Positions 18,472 to 27,772 are shown, counted from the first letter of the stretch. The stretch: 64,000 nucleotides of DNA from Bacillota bacterium (GCA_023410475.1 JAEYPS010000010.1:22757-86756); one strand, 5' to 3'. Made by a program: numbers and translations. The notes: generated from the sequence alone by a model not told the origin.

Positions 18472-19464
18472 TTAGAATATGTTTTTGAGCCGCATTGACA
18501 CGACCTGTGAGTCTATGCCGCCCTGCTTTGCCGTCATTACCATGCGCACGGCCTCGGCCTCGCGCTGCTTCGCGATGTAGTAGCACATAAGAGGCCCTAT
18601 AGAAAATATGTCGTGCCTGTGCTCTTTAAGCAGCGAGAGCAGATAATCGTCGCGCGCCTTTTCGAGCATATACAGGCTCTTCGTCTTGTGGTAATCCTCA
18701 ATCGCGCCCGCCAGTATGCCTGCGTAATCACCCTTAACGACCGCCTGCAAAACGCTGTCGTCGGATAGCTCGAACGCGTCGAGGAACGCTTTTTTCTCTA
18801 TCCTGCCGCCCTCGAGATACGCGCCGTCGAAAGACTCCCTGCCGTAAAACGCGCGAGTTCGCATAAACGCTATTATGTTGGTCAAGTCGAACATCGCCGT
18901 ATAGTAATTTCGGACGAGCTCGTCGCCCATTTCCCCGACAAGCCCGCTTACCTCTTTTGAGTAAGCGCGGTCGAGCGTCACGCCGATGATCGAAACGTCA
19001 GCCGAAACCGCGAACTGCCTGTCTATATGCTTCAAAGCTTCTTTCATGTTTTCGGGCAGGTCGTAATAGTTGTTGTCGTTTATTGCGCGTCGGAGCGTTT
19101 CCACGCTTATATTTCCGGGGAAAAGTGTTTCATCCTCAAGGCTCTTGTCGAGCATGAACAGCTTTATCAGCACCTTTAGGTTGTGATAATCCTTCGCCGC
19201 GCGCATGATCTTTATAAAAACATCGCTTGGAGAAGCGGCTTCCATAAACTCATCCGCGTCCGACAGCTCGTTGTGAATAAGCTGCTCGAACGACGCGCCG
19301 GAGCCGCTCGGCTGTCCGTAGCCCGTCTCTATAAGAACGCGCATCGCCTCTTCATAGTTTTTTGCTTCGATTATCCTCGTGAGCTTATCCTGAGTCAAAA
19401 GCCCCGCTTCCATCGACTTGACGCGGGCGGAAGCATAAGGATAGCTGCTGTTTGTTTCAGACAT
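18472..19464 (-). CDS. ntpC: V-type ATPase subunit C
   Basis: 330 residues. Subunit C (d-type) links the rotor shaft to the membrane K ring. Typical features are YPYASARVKSMEAGLLTQ at the N-terminus, repeated FxxFMxxK-like helical segments (AAKDYHNLKVLIKLFM; MFDLTNIIAFMRTRAFYG) and a C-terminal LLSLLKEHRHDIFSIGPLMC, then YYIAKQREAEAVRMV. It lies 9 nt after ntpE. Confidence 0.94.
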   Translation of the reverse strand: MSETNSSYPYASARVKSMEAGLLTQDKLTRIIEAKNYEEAMRVLIETGYGQPSGSGASFEQLIHNELSDADEFMEAASPSDVFIKIMRAAKDYHNLKVLIKLFMLDKSLEDETLFPGNISVETLRRAINDNNYYDLPENMKEALKHIDRQFAVSADVSIIGVTLDRAYSKEVSGLVGEMGDELVRNYYTAMFDLTNIIAFMRTRAFYGRESFDGAYLEGGRIEKKAFLDAFELSDDSVLQAVVKGDYAGILAGAIEDYHKTKSLYMLEKARDDYLLSLLKEHRHDIFSIGPLMCYYIAKQREAEAVRMVMTAKQGGIDSQVVSMRLKNIF

Positions 19465-19473
19465 AAAACACCT

Positions 19474-20073
19474 TTATTTTTGATCGAACAGTAGCGCCGC
19501 GACCTCTGTTTCGGCTTCCTGCCACGACTCACTCAAAAGCGACTCCAGAGACATGTTTATCTCCATACCTGCGCTGATGTACACAAAGCCGCCCGAGATA
19601 TCACGCGAGTCGGCAAACGTTATCTCGCCCCTGCCTGCTTTTCTTTTAAGCTCACTGTTGACGTCGGCGAGGAAAGCGTCGCCTAACCGCTTCTCGTTTT
19701 CGGATACCGCTATGCTGCCTTCGCCGGATGCCGCGCAGATTATCAGCTTTTTCTTCATCAGCGTCACATATTCGGCGTCGCTTATAGCAAGCAGCTTTTC
19801 GAGCGCTAGCGATTTGGCCTTTGCCATCATCTCCTGCTTTGCCGCTAGAAGCTGTTTTCTGTTTTCAAGGTCGTAGACGGCCGCAAGCCGCCTCTTTTTC
19901 TCTGCGATGGCGTCTTCGGCGTCTTTTTCTATCTGCGCTTTCTGCCTGTCTATATCGCGCTGCATCTCTTCGTGCATCAGCTTCTTTTTGTCTTCGGCCT
20001 CGCGCCAAATCCTCTCGGCGTCACTCTGCGCTTCGCCGAGTATCTTTTCTATGAGTTTCTCCGCTCCAGCCAT
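19474..20073 (-). CDS. ntpE: V-type ATPase subunit E
   Basis: 199 residues. This is a peripheral stalk (stator) subunit. The N-terminal ~100 residues are a long charged coiled coil (EKILGEAQSDAERIWREAED and following) with many Lys, Glu and Arg; the C-terminal ~95 residues form the compact domain that caps subunit B (GGFVYISAGMEINMSLESLL). It pairs with the G/H-type coiled-coil subunit encoded first in the operon. Confidence 0.92.
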   Translation of the reverse strand: MAGAEKLIEKILGEAQSDAERIWREAEDKKKLMHEEMQRDIDRQKAQIEKDAEDAIAEKKRRLAAVYDLENRKQLLAAKQEMMAKAKSLALEKLLAISDAEYVTLMKKKLIICAASGEGSIAVSENEKRLGDAFLADVNSELKRKAGRGEITFADSRDISGGFVYISAGMEINMSLESLLSESWQEAETEVAALLFDQK

Positions 20074-20086
20074 CTATGCCACGTCC

Positions 20087-20578
20087 TTACGCTCTGCCCG
20101 TTCCGAGAAGAACGATGAGCATCGATATCAGCAGCGCGAACACCGCGTACGTCTCGACCATGATTGCCATCGTTATGGCCTTGCCCTGCTCTTCGGGGCG
20201 CTTGCCGAGGAGCGCGATACCGGCGACAGCCGTATGCCCCTGATGTATGGCGGACGTAAGCCCGACGAGCCCTATCGGCAGTCCTGCGGCAAAGTATATC
20301 CAGCCCTGAGCCGCTGATATCATCGGGTCTCCGCCGACGACGCCGTTGTTGAGCAGTATAAGGAACGCGACGAGGAGCCCGTAGATGCCCTGCGTGCCCG
20401 GCAGCAGCTGTAATACCAGCGCCGCGCCGAATTTATCAGGATCTTCCGCGACGAGGCCCGCGGCCGCCTGGCCCGAGAGGCTTATGCCCTTCGCGGAGCC
20501 TACGCCCGCGAGGCCGACCGCTATAGCGGCGCCGAACGTCGAGATGATCATACCAAAGTGCTGACCAAAAAATTCCAT
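20087..20578 (-). CDS. ntpK: V-type ATPase subunit K (rotor ring, Na+-type)
   Basis: 163 residues, a tandem pair of two-helix hairpins as in bacterial V-ATPases. All Na+-ligand positions of Enterococcus hirae NtpK are kept: L59, T62 and Q63 in LQLLPGTQGIYG, Q113 in AIHQG and E142 in MVETYA. That predicts a Na+-carrying rather than strictly H+-carrying ring; the inference rests on the known E. hirae structure and on reading the alignment by eye. It sits between ntpI and ntpE, in the usual order. The region 20579-20657 before it has no gene. Confidence 0.95.
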   Translation of the reverse strand: MEFFGQHFGMIISTFGAAIAVGLAGVGSAKGISLSGQAAAGLVAEDPDKFGAALVLQLLPGTQGIYGLLVAFLILLNNGVVGGDPMISAAQGWIYFAAGLPIGLVGLTSAIHQGHTAVAGIALLGKRPEEQGKAITMAIMVETYAVFALLISMLIVLLGTGRA

Positions 20579-20657
20579 AAAATGTTTACCCTCCTGTATA
20601 GAAATAAACTTTATTGCTTTGTTTAATGTTATATAAACCGCGCCCCGGCGGCTTTCT

Positions 20658-22571
20658 TTATTCCTCCATCAAGCGGTGGTTTTTTGCCCGCACGGCGAGA
20701 GGCATGAACGTACGGCCTCCGCCCTCGTAGAACTTGTTGAAAAACTCTATATACTGCAGCCTCGCGGTATGCACGAACGCTCCCAAAACGTTTATTGCTA
20801 TGTTGAACGTATGCCCTACCGTCAGAACCACGATGGCGAAGATGTATCCGAACCAATGCCCCATAAGCATACCGCCTATGGTGTTGAACACCTGCGCTAT
20901 GACAGTCGTCGCGAGCCCCATTCCGAATATACGGCAGTAGGACAGTATGTCGCTTATATATCCCGTTACGCCGTAGATGCTTGCTAGCCCGCCCGTTATC
21001 TTTTTTATTACGCCCTTCTTGTGGCGGCCTTGCGTCAGCAGCAGTATAACTAAGCCGCCGATCAGCGCATAAAACCCGATGCTGCCCAAATCGCCGCCGA
21101 GCAGCAGCATTATTCCGCCCGCTATGACCATTATCCACGAGAACCTGTCGAATATAGCGCCCAGTATGTCGCCGCGCTTTATGTCCTTGTACATTCCGAA
21201 GATTATGCCCGCGAATATGTGCAGTATGCCCATGCCTATGCAGAGCACGAGCAGTATTATTGGGTCGGTATTCGGGTTGACGAGCGCTATCAGCGATACG
21301 GATTCTATGCTGAAAACGGTGCCGAAGATTATGCCCCAGAATATCGTCGATATTCCGCATATCATGAGCACCGTGGTTATCATCTTGAACATGCCGGTTG
21401 GCTTTTTGAGCCTTAAAACCGCGAACGCGCCGACAGACAATAGAGCGCCGTACGCGGCGTCGCCTATCATCATTCCGAAAATGAGGAAATAGAAGATGGA
21501 TACGAGGATGTTTGGGTCTACGCCCTTCGACGATGGTACCGCGTACATATTAGTAACGGCCTCGAACGGCTTAACTACACTCGGGTTTTCCACCGCCGTC
21601 GGCGGTATCTCGTCCTTTTCGGGGTCGCGGAAGGATATGTATGACTCAGGTGCGGACTCGAGCAGCGTTTTTTCGACATTGCCGACTGTATCGGCGATTA
21701 CCCAGCCCTCGAGCATGAACGCAGAGCCCGTCTCGCCGAGCTTTAATATGCTGCGCTCGCGCTCTATTTCGTTGACAAGATAGTCCTCGAGCGCGCAGAG
21801 CAGCTCCCTGTCGTCCGCGAAGCGCCTCGCCTTTTGCTCGTACTCGTCCGTTTCCTTCTCTAGAGCTTCGCACTCGCTCTTAAGGTCGAACACTATGTCA
21901 CTGGGCACGCCGTACATTTCTTTGGTGAACGCATCTGAAAAGCCTATATATTTCAGCTCGCCGATGAGTTTTTCATGCACGCTCTTGTGCATAAGAACGA
22001 ATATGAAAAGCCCCTCTCGGCTCTCGCTGAGTGTTTCGAAATACGCGGTGTCACTGTAACGCTCCTCTATCTCGCAGTACGCCTTTATATTGTCTGCGGG
22101 CACGGAGCCTAACAACGCCTCGGTGTAAATGTTCTCGTCCACATACTCTAGCGGCGCGTCAAATTTAAGGTAGGGCTCAAGCTGCGATATCCGCGTCCCG
22201 AGGCGCTGCCTTCTTGTTTTGAGCGAATTCATATCGTCAGAGAATTGCTTTATCTTTGATATTGCCTTATCGGCCTCTTCAAGCTTCTCGCTCATGCCGT
22301 GAAGCCCGGACATCGTTATCGGGGGTTTGGGAGTAAGAAAACCTGGTTTGTTCTCGTCGTATTTGCGTATTATCTCGAGCGCTTCGCGCACTGTTGACAG
22401 CTTTGCCTCGAGCCCGCTCAAAGACTGGGGCTCGGCGGACGGCTTTAAGTCGTGAGCCTGCTTTAAAACCGATATCTCGACAGCGCCAAGCTTCTGCAGC
22501 GTTTTTAATATGCTGTCTTTGCTCCCAGCGTGCGCTATAAGCGAAAGCTTTTTCATCTTAAGGAGCGCCAT
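20658..22571 (-). CDS. ntpI: V-type ATPase subunit I (a-type membrane stator)
   Basis: 637 residues. This subunit forms the ion half-channels against the K ring. The N-terminal ~330 residues are cytoplasmic with coiled coil (EKLEEADKAISKIKQFSDD); the C-terminal half has about seven to eight membrane helices, starting near ILVSIFYFLIFGMMIGDAAY. The conserved YISDILSYCRIFGMGLATTV (the essential Arg in SYCRI) and the end LQYIEFFNKFYEGGGRTFMP are diagnostic. Its ATG directly abuts the stop of the preceding coiled-coil gene. Confidence 0.96.
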   Translation of the reverse strand: MALLKMKKLSLIAHAGSKDSILKTLQKLGAVEISVLKQAHDLKPSAEPQSLSGLEAKLSTVREALEIIRKYDENKPGFLTPKPPITMSGLHGMSEKLEEADKAISKIKQFSDDMNSLKTRRQRLGTRISQLEPYLKFDAPLEYVDENIYTEALLGSVPADNIKAYCEIEERYSDTAYFETLSESREGLFIFVLMHKSVHEKLIGELKYIGFSDAFTKEMYGVPSDIVFDLKSECEALEKETDEYEQKARRFADDRELLCALEDYLVNEIERERSILKLGETGSAFMLEGWVIADTVGNVEKTLLESAPESYISFRDPEKDEIPPTAVENPSVVKPFEAVTNMYAVPSSKGVDPNILVSIFYFLIFGMMIGDAAYGALLSVGAFAVLRLKKPTGMFKMITTVLMICGISTIFWGIIFGTVFSIESVSLIALVNPNTDPIILLVLCIGMGILHIFAGIIFGMYKDIKRGDILGAIFDRFSWIMVIAGGIMLLLGGDLGSIGFYALIGGLVILLLTQGRHKKGVIKKITGGLASIYGVTGYISDILSYCRIFGMGLATTVIAQVFNTIGGMLMGHWFGYIFAIVVLTVGHTFNIAINVLGAFVHTARLQYIEFFNKFYEGGGRTFMPLAVRAKNHRLMEE

Positions 22572-22883
22572 CTATTTAAGTATCCTCTCTATGCAAGCAT
22601 CTGCGGCGCGGCCCAGATTGCTTTGGGCGCTGCGCTTTAACTCTTCGCGCTCCGAGCGGCGCCTCTCGCCTAAGGCTTCGAGCTCAGCTTTTGCCGCGGC
22701 CTCGGCAGCTTCTATCGCCCGAGCGGCGTTTTCGCGGACGGCGGCGACTTCTTTCTGCGTTATCTCGCAGTTTTCCTCGGCGGCGAGTTTTAAAGAATCC
22801 TTCGCCGCGACTGTCGCTACGCGCCTTGTCTCGAGAGCCTTTTGTTCTGCCGCCTTTATCTCGTTAATTACATCCAATGCCAT
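22572..22883 (-). CDS. V-type ATPase subunit G/H (peripheral stalk)
   Basis: 103 residues, almost entirely a charged, alanine-rich coiled coil (VINEIKAAEQKALETRRVAT and following). It matches the small G/H-type stator subunit (NtpF in Enterococcus) that pairs with subunit E. It is the first gene of the V-ATPase set and abuts ntpI. Such sequences are low in complexity, so the call leans on position in the operon as much as on sequence. Confidence 0.85.
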   Translation of the reverse strand: MALDVINEIKAAEQKALETRRVATVAAKDSLKLAAEENCEITQKEVAAVRENAARAIEAAEAAAKAELEALGERRRSEREELKRSAQSNLGRAADACIERILK

Positions 22884-22971
22884 ATGTACCCCTTAAACGC
22901 ATATCGTCTGGCGTTAACTGCGTTTTATATGCAGTTTAATATATAAACCTGTTTTTGCCACTCAAAACAGC

Positions 22972-23601
22972 CTATTTGGTGCCGAACAGCCTGTCTCCGG
23001 CGTCGCCGAGACCCGGCACTATATAGCCGTGGTCGTTGAGGTACTTGTCCACCGCGCACACGAATATGTCAACATCGCCGTGCGCTTTTTGCACCGCGTC
23101 TATTCCCTCGGGCGCGGCTATAAGGCAGACGAGCTTTATGTTCTTTACGCCCTTTTCCTTCAAGAGCTGTATCGCTCCGTTCGCGCTTCCTCCCGTCGCC
23201 AGCATCGGGTCTACTATTATTAGATCGCGCTCAGACGCGTCGGATGGCAGCTTGCAGTAGTATTCCACGGGCTGAAGGCTGTCCGGGTCGCGGTAGAGCC
23301 CAATATGGCCGACCTTCGCCGCAGGGACGAGGTTGAGCATTCCGTTTACCATACCGAGCCCCGCCCGAAGGATGGGAACTATGCCTATAGTGCGGCCGGA
23401 TATCACCTTTGTCTTCGCCTTGGCCACGGGGGTCTCTATCTCGACCTCTTTGAGCGGAAGGTCTCGCGTTACCTCGTAGGCCATAAGCATAGCTATCTCT
23501 TCCACAAGGTCGCGAAAATCTCTGATGCCCGTCTTCTTATCCCTGATAAGCGATATTTTGTGCTGTATCAAAGGATGGTCCAATACTACAAGTTTACCCA
23601 T
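22972..23601 (-). CDS. upp: Uracil phosphoribosyltransferase
   Basis: 209 residues, full length. It converts uracil and PRPP to UMP (pyrimidine salvage). The PRPP loop [14 protein letters not shown], the N-terminal [31 protein letters not shown] and the C-terminal [17 protein letters not shown] uracil-binding end are all typical. It lies between rpiB and the V-ATPase genes, on the same strand; in many Firmicutes the same rpiB/upp pair precedes the F-type ATP synthase operon. Confidence 0.97.
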   Translation of the reverse strand: MGKLVVLDHPLIQHKISLIRDKKTGIRDFRDLVEEIAMLMAYEVTRDLPLKEVEIETPVAKAKTKVISGRTIGIVPILRAGLGMVNGMLNLVPAAKVGHIGLYRDPDSLQPVEYYCKLPSDASERDLIIVDPMLATGGSANGAIQLLKEKGVKNIKLVCLIAAPEGIDAVQKAHGDVDIFVCAVDKYLNDHGYIVPGLGDAGDRLFGTK

Positions 23602-23637
23602 TTCATACCTCGTAAAGTTATATTTTTGTGAAAATTC

Positions 23638-24081
23638 TCAGCGATTTTCCAGTTCCATTATTTTTCCCACTCTTTTCGAATGGCGTTCTTCATTAGAAAA
23701 GGGCGTAGCGAGAAACGCGTCCACTATCTCGAGCGCGTGCCCCGGCCCCGTCACCCTTCCGCCCAGTGCCATAACGTTGGCGTTGTTGTGCAGCCTTGAT
23801 GCCTTCGCGGAAAACACGTCGCCAAGCAGCGCGCACCTTATACCGTTTATTTTATTTGCAGATATCGAAATTCCTATTCCCGTTCCGCAAACGAGTATGC
23901 CAAGATCCGCTTCACCCGAAAGCACGGCTTCGCATACCGGAACGGCGAAGTCGGGGTAGTCGCTGGGCGCGCACGAAGTTGCGCCCTTATCCAAAACCTC
24001 TATCCGCTTATCTCCAAGATGCTCCATAACAAGGCGTTTTAGCTCGTATCCGCCGTGGTCGCTGCCGACAGCAATTTTCAT
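23638..24081 (-). CDS. rpiB: Ribose-5-phosphate isomerase B
   Basis: 147 residues, the normal size of RpiB/LacAB proteins. It interconverts ribose 5-phosphate and ribulose 5-phosphate, feeding PRPP synthesis used by the next gene, upp. MKIAVGSDHGGYELK, CGTGIGISISANKINGIRCA (with the active-site Cys of the VCGTG motif) and NVMALGGRVTG are characteristic. It heads a likely rpiB-upp-V-ATPase transcript, although 37-90 nt gaps leave room for internal promoters. Confidence 0.95.
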   Translation of the reverse strand: MKIAVGSDHGGYELKRLVMEHLGDKRIEVLDKGATSCAPSDYPDFAVPVCEAVLSGEADLGILVCGTGIGISISANKINGIRCALLGDVFSAKASRLHNNANVMALGGRVTGPGHALEIVDAFLATPFSNEERHSKRVGKIMELENR

Positions 24082-24333
24082 AAAGCGCTTCCTCTCCAGA
24101 CGTTTACATATTTGAAAAAAATATCATGTATTTTTTAACGAATTGGTATATGTTCATTGCGTCTTATGTTTTTTCAATTCAGCATATCAAAGTTGAGTCA
24201 AAAAATCAACCGAAGAGAGCAAGTCTTAAACGCTCTGCATGCAATCATTAATACACAAAAACCGTCGGCGCAAATTCGGTTTGATAAGATATAAGCGTTG
24301 ATGTATAATATACAAAAAATATATGGAGAGCAT

Positions 24334-25158
24334 ATGGACAGCGTTTACGACATCGTCGTCAAGATAGGCTCGATGGCGCTCGTACGCCACGCGGACGGCG
24401 ATATTGACTACAATATATTTTCAAGGCTCGGTAATTCACTTCGCCCCGGCATGCTGCTTGTCAGCTCGGGCGCTACCGAGATAGGCCGCATCGACTATAT
24501 AAAAAGGAACGGGTGCGAGCTTTCGGGCGACGTTGAGGACGTAAAGACGGATTATTCCTCGCAGGGGCAGAGCATACTTATGCAGAACTACCGCCAGTTC
24601 ATAAGCCCGGCGTACTCAGTGCGCCAGGTGCTCGTCGAGCACAGCCACTTTAACGACATCGAGAAGAGAGAGCATATATTAAAGCTGTTGCTGCGCGCGC
24701 CCGAGCAGAACGCGATACCGATAATAAACTACAACGACCCGGTATCCAGCGAAGAAAACCGCAAGATGGAGCTTAAAAAGATAGGCAACGGGCGCGAGGT
24801 GGTGGAGTGCGTAGACAACGACGAGACGGCGGCTATAATCGCGACGCTCGTCAATGCAAAGTCGCTCGTCATTTTAACGTCAGTCAACGGCATATACCGC
24901 GACCCGGGCGACCCCTCGACGCTGATACGCGAGATATGCGGCGGGAGCCCTGAGGAGCTCGATGAAAACGCCGCCGAAATAATGGAGTGCTGCAAAGGCG
25001 CCTCGAGGGCGGGCGCGGCCGGCGCCGGCGCGAAGATAAAGTATTCTCTCATACCGGCCAAGGCGGGCACGCACGTCTATATATCGAGCGCCGTAAACAA
25101 GGTTGAGGACATAGTATCGGGCAAAGCGGACTCGACGCATATATACCTTAAAAACTAA
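24334..25158 (+). CDS. Amino acid kinase family protein, glutamate 5-kinase-like
   Basis: 274 residues from ATG 24334, with GGAGAG 5 nt upstream; an in-frame ATG at 24298 has no site. The fold is shown by IVVKIGS near the N-terminus, LLVSSGATEIG, IPIINYNDPVS, VECVDNDETAAIIATLVNAK and ILTSVNGIYRDPGDP, matching the glutamate 5-kinase/uridylate kinase superfamily and most like ProB. There is no C-terminal PUA domain and no proA or proC nearby, so a role in proline synthesis is uncertain. It may phosphorylate another carboxylate or phosphonate. It is a single gene, divergent from rpiB. Confidence 0.7.
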   Translation: MDSVYDIVVKIGSMALVRHADGDIDYNIFSRLGNSLRPGMLLVSSGATEIGRIDYIKRNGCELSGDVEDVKTDYSSQGQSILMQNYRQFISPAYSVRQVLVEHSHFNDIEKREHILKLLLRAPEQNAIPIINYNDPVSSEENRKMELKKIGNGREVVECVDNDETAAIIATLVNAKSLVILTSVNGIYRDPGDPSTLIREICGGSPEELDENAAEIMECCKGASRAGAAGAGAKIKYSLIPAKAGTHVYISSAVNKVEDIVSGKADSTHIYLKN

Positions 25159-25193
25159 AAGATTTGGCTGTATAAATGTTAGAGGGCGGGGAT

Positions 25194-26045
25194 TCAGCTG
25201 TCCTCGCTCTCTGTAAGCCATTCTTTTTTAGAATTGGGCGTGTTGTTCATTTTGATGAGAGTTTCATAAGCTTCCACATCTCTATCTTTTATTGATTTAC
25301 CGAAGCGCTCTAGCTTTAGATAAGGATAATCTATAATGTCATATTCTTTGCCGTCCATAACTACTTTTTTAATTCTGTTTGAGCTTGACCAAATCCAAGA
25401 AAATAGCATTCTTATTTCGCCCGGAGTCAAATCCTCTGCAAAGAACACGTCTTCCATTTTTATTCTGTTTTCATCTGTCGGACTTTCATAAAACGCGTTT
25501 ATGATTTCTATTCCGTTTATAAATCTTTCCCTTTTTTCTTCTGTATCAAGCAAAGTGATATGCACTATCCCCAGCAAAGAATCATCATGTAAATAAGTAT
25601 TGAATACCGTAGCCAATGCTTCAGGATACATCTTCTCAAGTTTCCCATTTATTATATTTAACTGCTCTTCATATGTTTTTCTGAAGAAATGCCAGGTCAT
25701 ATCATCTGAAAAAGTACCAAACGAGCCATTCAAACCATCGAGCATATCCGGCGTAATCTTACCTTCATCAAGCATATCTTTTATGAACAGCAAGGCATAT
25801 TCATCCCCATAAGTTTGATAGTACATCTTGTACTTATCGTATTCCTCCATGTTTTTCGCCGCTTCGATCTCCTCCGGCGACAATGTCGGCTCGGGCGTAG
25901 GTGTAGGCTTCGGTGTAGGGGAAGGTGTTGGCTCGGGTGTCGATACTGGTGTCGACGCTGGTGTTTGTTCCGCTGGAGCGGCGGTGCATGCGCATAGCGA
26001 CAATATCATTGCGGTACATAACAATATACATAAAGTCTTCTTCAT
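25194..26045 (-). CDS. Lipoprotein paralogue 1 of a tandem triplet
   Basis: 283 residues. The signal peptide ends in a lipobox (LSLCAC), then a Thr/Pro-rich linker of about 35 residues (repeats of PTP) and a globular helical domain starting at LSPEEIEAAKNMEEY. Shared landmarks with its two neighbours are YGDEYALLFIKDMLDEGKI, the SPTDENRIKMEDVFF segment, LTPGEIRMLFSW and the C-terminus LNNTPNSKKEWLTESEDS. The function is not recognised; it is expected to be anchored on the outer face of the membrane. It is the last of three head-to-tail copies, 3 nt after the second. Confidence 0.8.
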   Translation of the reverse strand: MKKTLCILLCTAMILSLCACTAAPAEQTPASTPVSTPEPTPSPTPKPTPTPEPTLSPEEIEAAKNMEEYDKYKMYYQTYGDEYALLFIKDMLDEGKITPDMLDGLNGSFGTFSDDMTWHFFRKTYEEQLNIINGKLEKMYPEALATVFNTYLHDDSLLGIVHITLLDTEEKRERFINGIEIINAFYESPTDENRIKMEDVFFAEDLTPGEIRMLFSWIWSSSNRIKKVVMDGKEYDIIDYPYLKLERFGKSIKDRDVEAYETLIKMNNTPNSKKEWLTESEDS

Positions 26046-26048
26046 GTG

Positions 26049-26897
26049 TCAGTTCTCCTCGCTCTCTGTCAGCCAGTCTTTTTTGGAATTGGGAGTGTTG
26101 TTTAGCTTAACAAGTTCTTCATAGGCTTCCATATGTCTGTACCCGAGTGATTTTCCGAATCTCTCTATATTCATAGAAAAATAATCACGCCTGTCATAAG
26201 TATTACCATCTACCGTGACATTTTCCAAATAATTAGGATTAGTTAAAGCCCACATCATCAATACTTCTATCTCTCCAGCTGTCAATCCTTCTGAAAAAAA
26301 CATATCTTCCATTTTTATTCTTGTTTCATCGGTTGGGGTTTTACACCATTCATTTATAATTTTTATTCCATTTTCTACTCGGTTTCTTTTCTCTTCGCTA
26401 TCAAATACACTTATATATGTTTTCCCTTCCCAAGCCATGTTCTGTAGTTCTCCTAATGTGTTATCTACCGTTGATGGACTTAATGTCTCACTAGTTCCAT
26501 TTAATATTCTACACCATTGGCCATAAACATCTTCAATGAATGCCCAATTTCCTGCATCATTTGAATCGATCAAATAAGAATCTACATCATAAAACATATC
26601 TTCTGAGATTTTTCCTTGGTCATACATTTTTTTGATAAGGAAAGCAGCATATTCATCGCCATAATTCTCGCTGTATGCTTTTAGCTTTTCATACTCCTCC
26701 ATGTATTTCGCCGCTTCGATCTCCTCCGGCGATAATGTCGGCTCGGGTGTAGGCGTCGGCTCCGATGTTGGGGAAGGTGTTGGCTCGGGTGTCGATACTG
26801 GTGTCGACGCTGGTGTTTGTTCCGCTGGTGCGGCGGTACATGCGCAAAAAGACAGAATCATTGCGGTACATAACAATAAACATAATATCTTCTTCAT
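26049..26897 (-). CDS. Lipoprotein paralogue 2 of a tandem triplet
   Basis: 282 residues, same plan as its neighbours: a lipobox signal peptide almost identical to copy 1 (MKKILCLLLCTAMILSFCAC), a PTP-rich linker, then the common globular domain. The linker and signal DNA of copies 1 and 2 are nearly identical, while the middle of the domain (residues ~95-150) differs strongly, suggesting recent duplication or gene conversion at the 5' end with divergence inside. It ends LNNTPNSKKDWLTESEEN. Function unknown. Confidence 0.8.
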   Translation of the reverse strand: MKKILCLLLCTAMILSFCACTAAPAEQTPASTPVSTPEPTPSPTSEPTPTPEPTLSPEEIEAAKYMEEYEKLKAYSENYGDEYAAFLIKKMYDQGKISEDMFYDVDSYLIDSNDAGNWAFIEDVYGQWCRILNGTSETLSPSTVDNTLGELQNMAWEGKTYISVFDSEEKRNRVENGIKIINEWCKTPTDETRIKMEDMFFSEGLTAGEIEVLMMWALTNPNYLENVTVDGNTYDRRDYFSMNIERFGKSLGYRHMEAYEELVKLNNTPNSKKDWLTESEEN

Positions 26898-26920
26898 GTG
26901 TCAGTTCTCCTCGCTTTCCG

Positions 26921-27772
26921 TCAGCCAGTCTTTTCAGAATTAGGGGTGTTGTTTAGTTCAATGAGGGTTTCATAGGCTTCAACGTATCGCTTACCCATTG
27001 ACACTCCATATTTTTCTATAACTTTACTGAGATAATCACTAAGACTATATTTTTTACCACCTACCCTTACTTCTTTGATTTGAACGACATCCGGGCTTGA
27101 CGAAATCCAAGTAAATAGTAATAGTATTTCTCCAGGTGTTAATTCCTCTGAAAAAAACATATCCTCTATTTGCTCTCTGTTTTCATCAGTAGGACTTTGA
27201 AAAAAATCATTTATTATTTCTATGCCCGCTAATACTCGTTCTCTTTCTTCTGAATCAAACAGAGTTATAGGTATTTTCCCTTCAGAAGCATAATCCCATA
27301 AACTATTTATTACAAAACTAAGTGCTTCAGAATACATTTTTTCCTGTTTACCATACAGAATTGATGACCGTTCTTCATAATCTAACCGAAATGTTTCCCA
27401 TGTTAACTCATCTGCAGGGCCAGTTTCTACTGGATTCCCGTTTTTTATTATTATCATAGCTTCATTAAACATATCCTCTGTAATTTTCTCTTCATCCAGC
27501 ATGTCCCTGATAAACAATAAAGCAAAATCGTCACCATATGTCCGATAGTACATCTTGTACTTTTCGTATTCTTCAATGTTTTTCGCCTGCTCGATCTCCT
27601 CCGGCGATAATGTCGGCTCCGGCGTAGGCGTCGGCTCAAGTGTAGGGGAAGGTGTTGGCTCGGATGTCGATACCGGTGTCGGCGCTGGTGTTTGTTCCGC
27701 TGGAGCGGCGGTGCATGCGGTGAAGCTGAATATCAGTAAAACCGCCAACAGTGTTATACAATACTTTTTCAT
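26921..27772 (-). CDS. Lipoprotein paralogue 3, C-terminally frameshifted
   Basis: 283 residues. Lipobox FSFTAC, PTP-rich linker and the common domain are present, but the protein stops at NNTPNSEKTG. Compared with copies 1 and 2 the A-run near 26931 is one base shorter; adding one A restores KDWLTESEEN and a stop in register with copy 2, and the downstream DNA is still conserved. It is therefore a recent one-base deletion (or a sequencing error) removing only about seven residues, so the protein may still work. It is the first gene of the triplet and has the most divergent signal peptide. Confidence 0.8.
   Translation of the reverse strand: MKKYCITLLAVLLIFSFTACTAAPAEQTPAPTPVSTSEPTPSPTLEPTPTPEPTLSPEEIEQAKNIEEYEKYKMYYRTYGDDFALLFIRDMLDEEKITEDMFNEAMIIIKNGNPVETGPADELTWETFRLDYEERSSILYGKQEKMYSEALSFVINSLWDYASEGKIPITLFDSEERERVLAGIEIINDFFQSPTDENREQIEDMFFSEELTPGEILLLFTWISSSPDVVQIKEVRVGGKKYSLSDYLSKVIEKYGVSMGKRYVEAYETLIELNNTPNSEKTG

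Noticed and set aside
25880..27710. Repeating Pro/Thr codon tracts that look like a repeat array
   Set aside because: They are in-frame Thr/Pro-rich linkers of three lipoproteins, without regular spacers or palindromic repeats, so not a CRISPR array.
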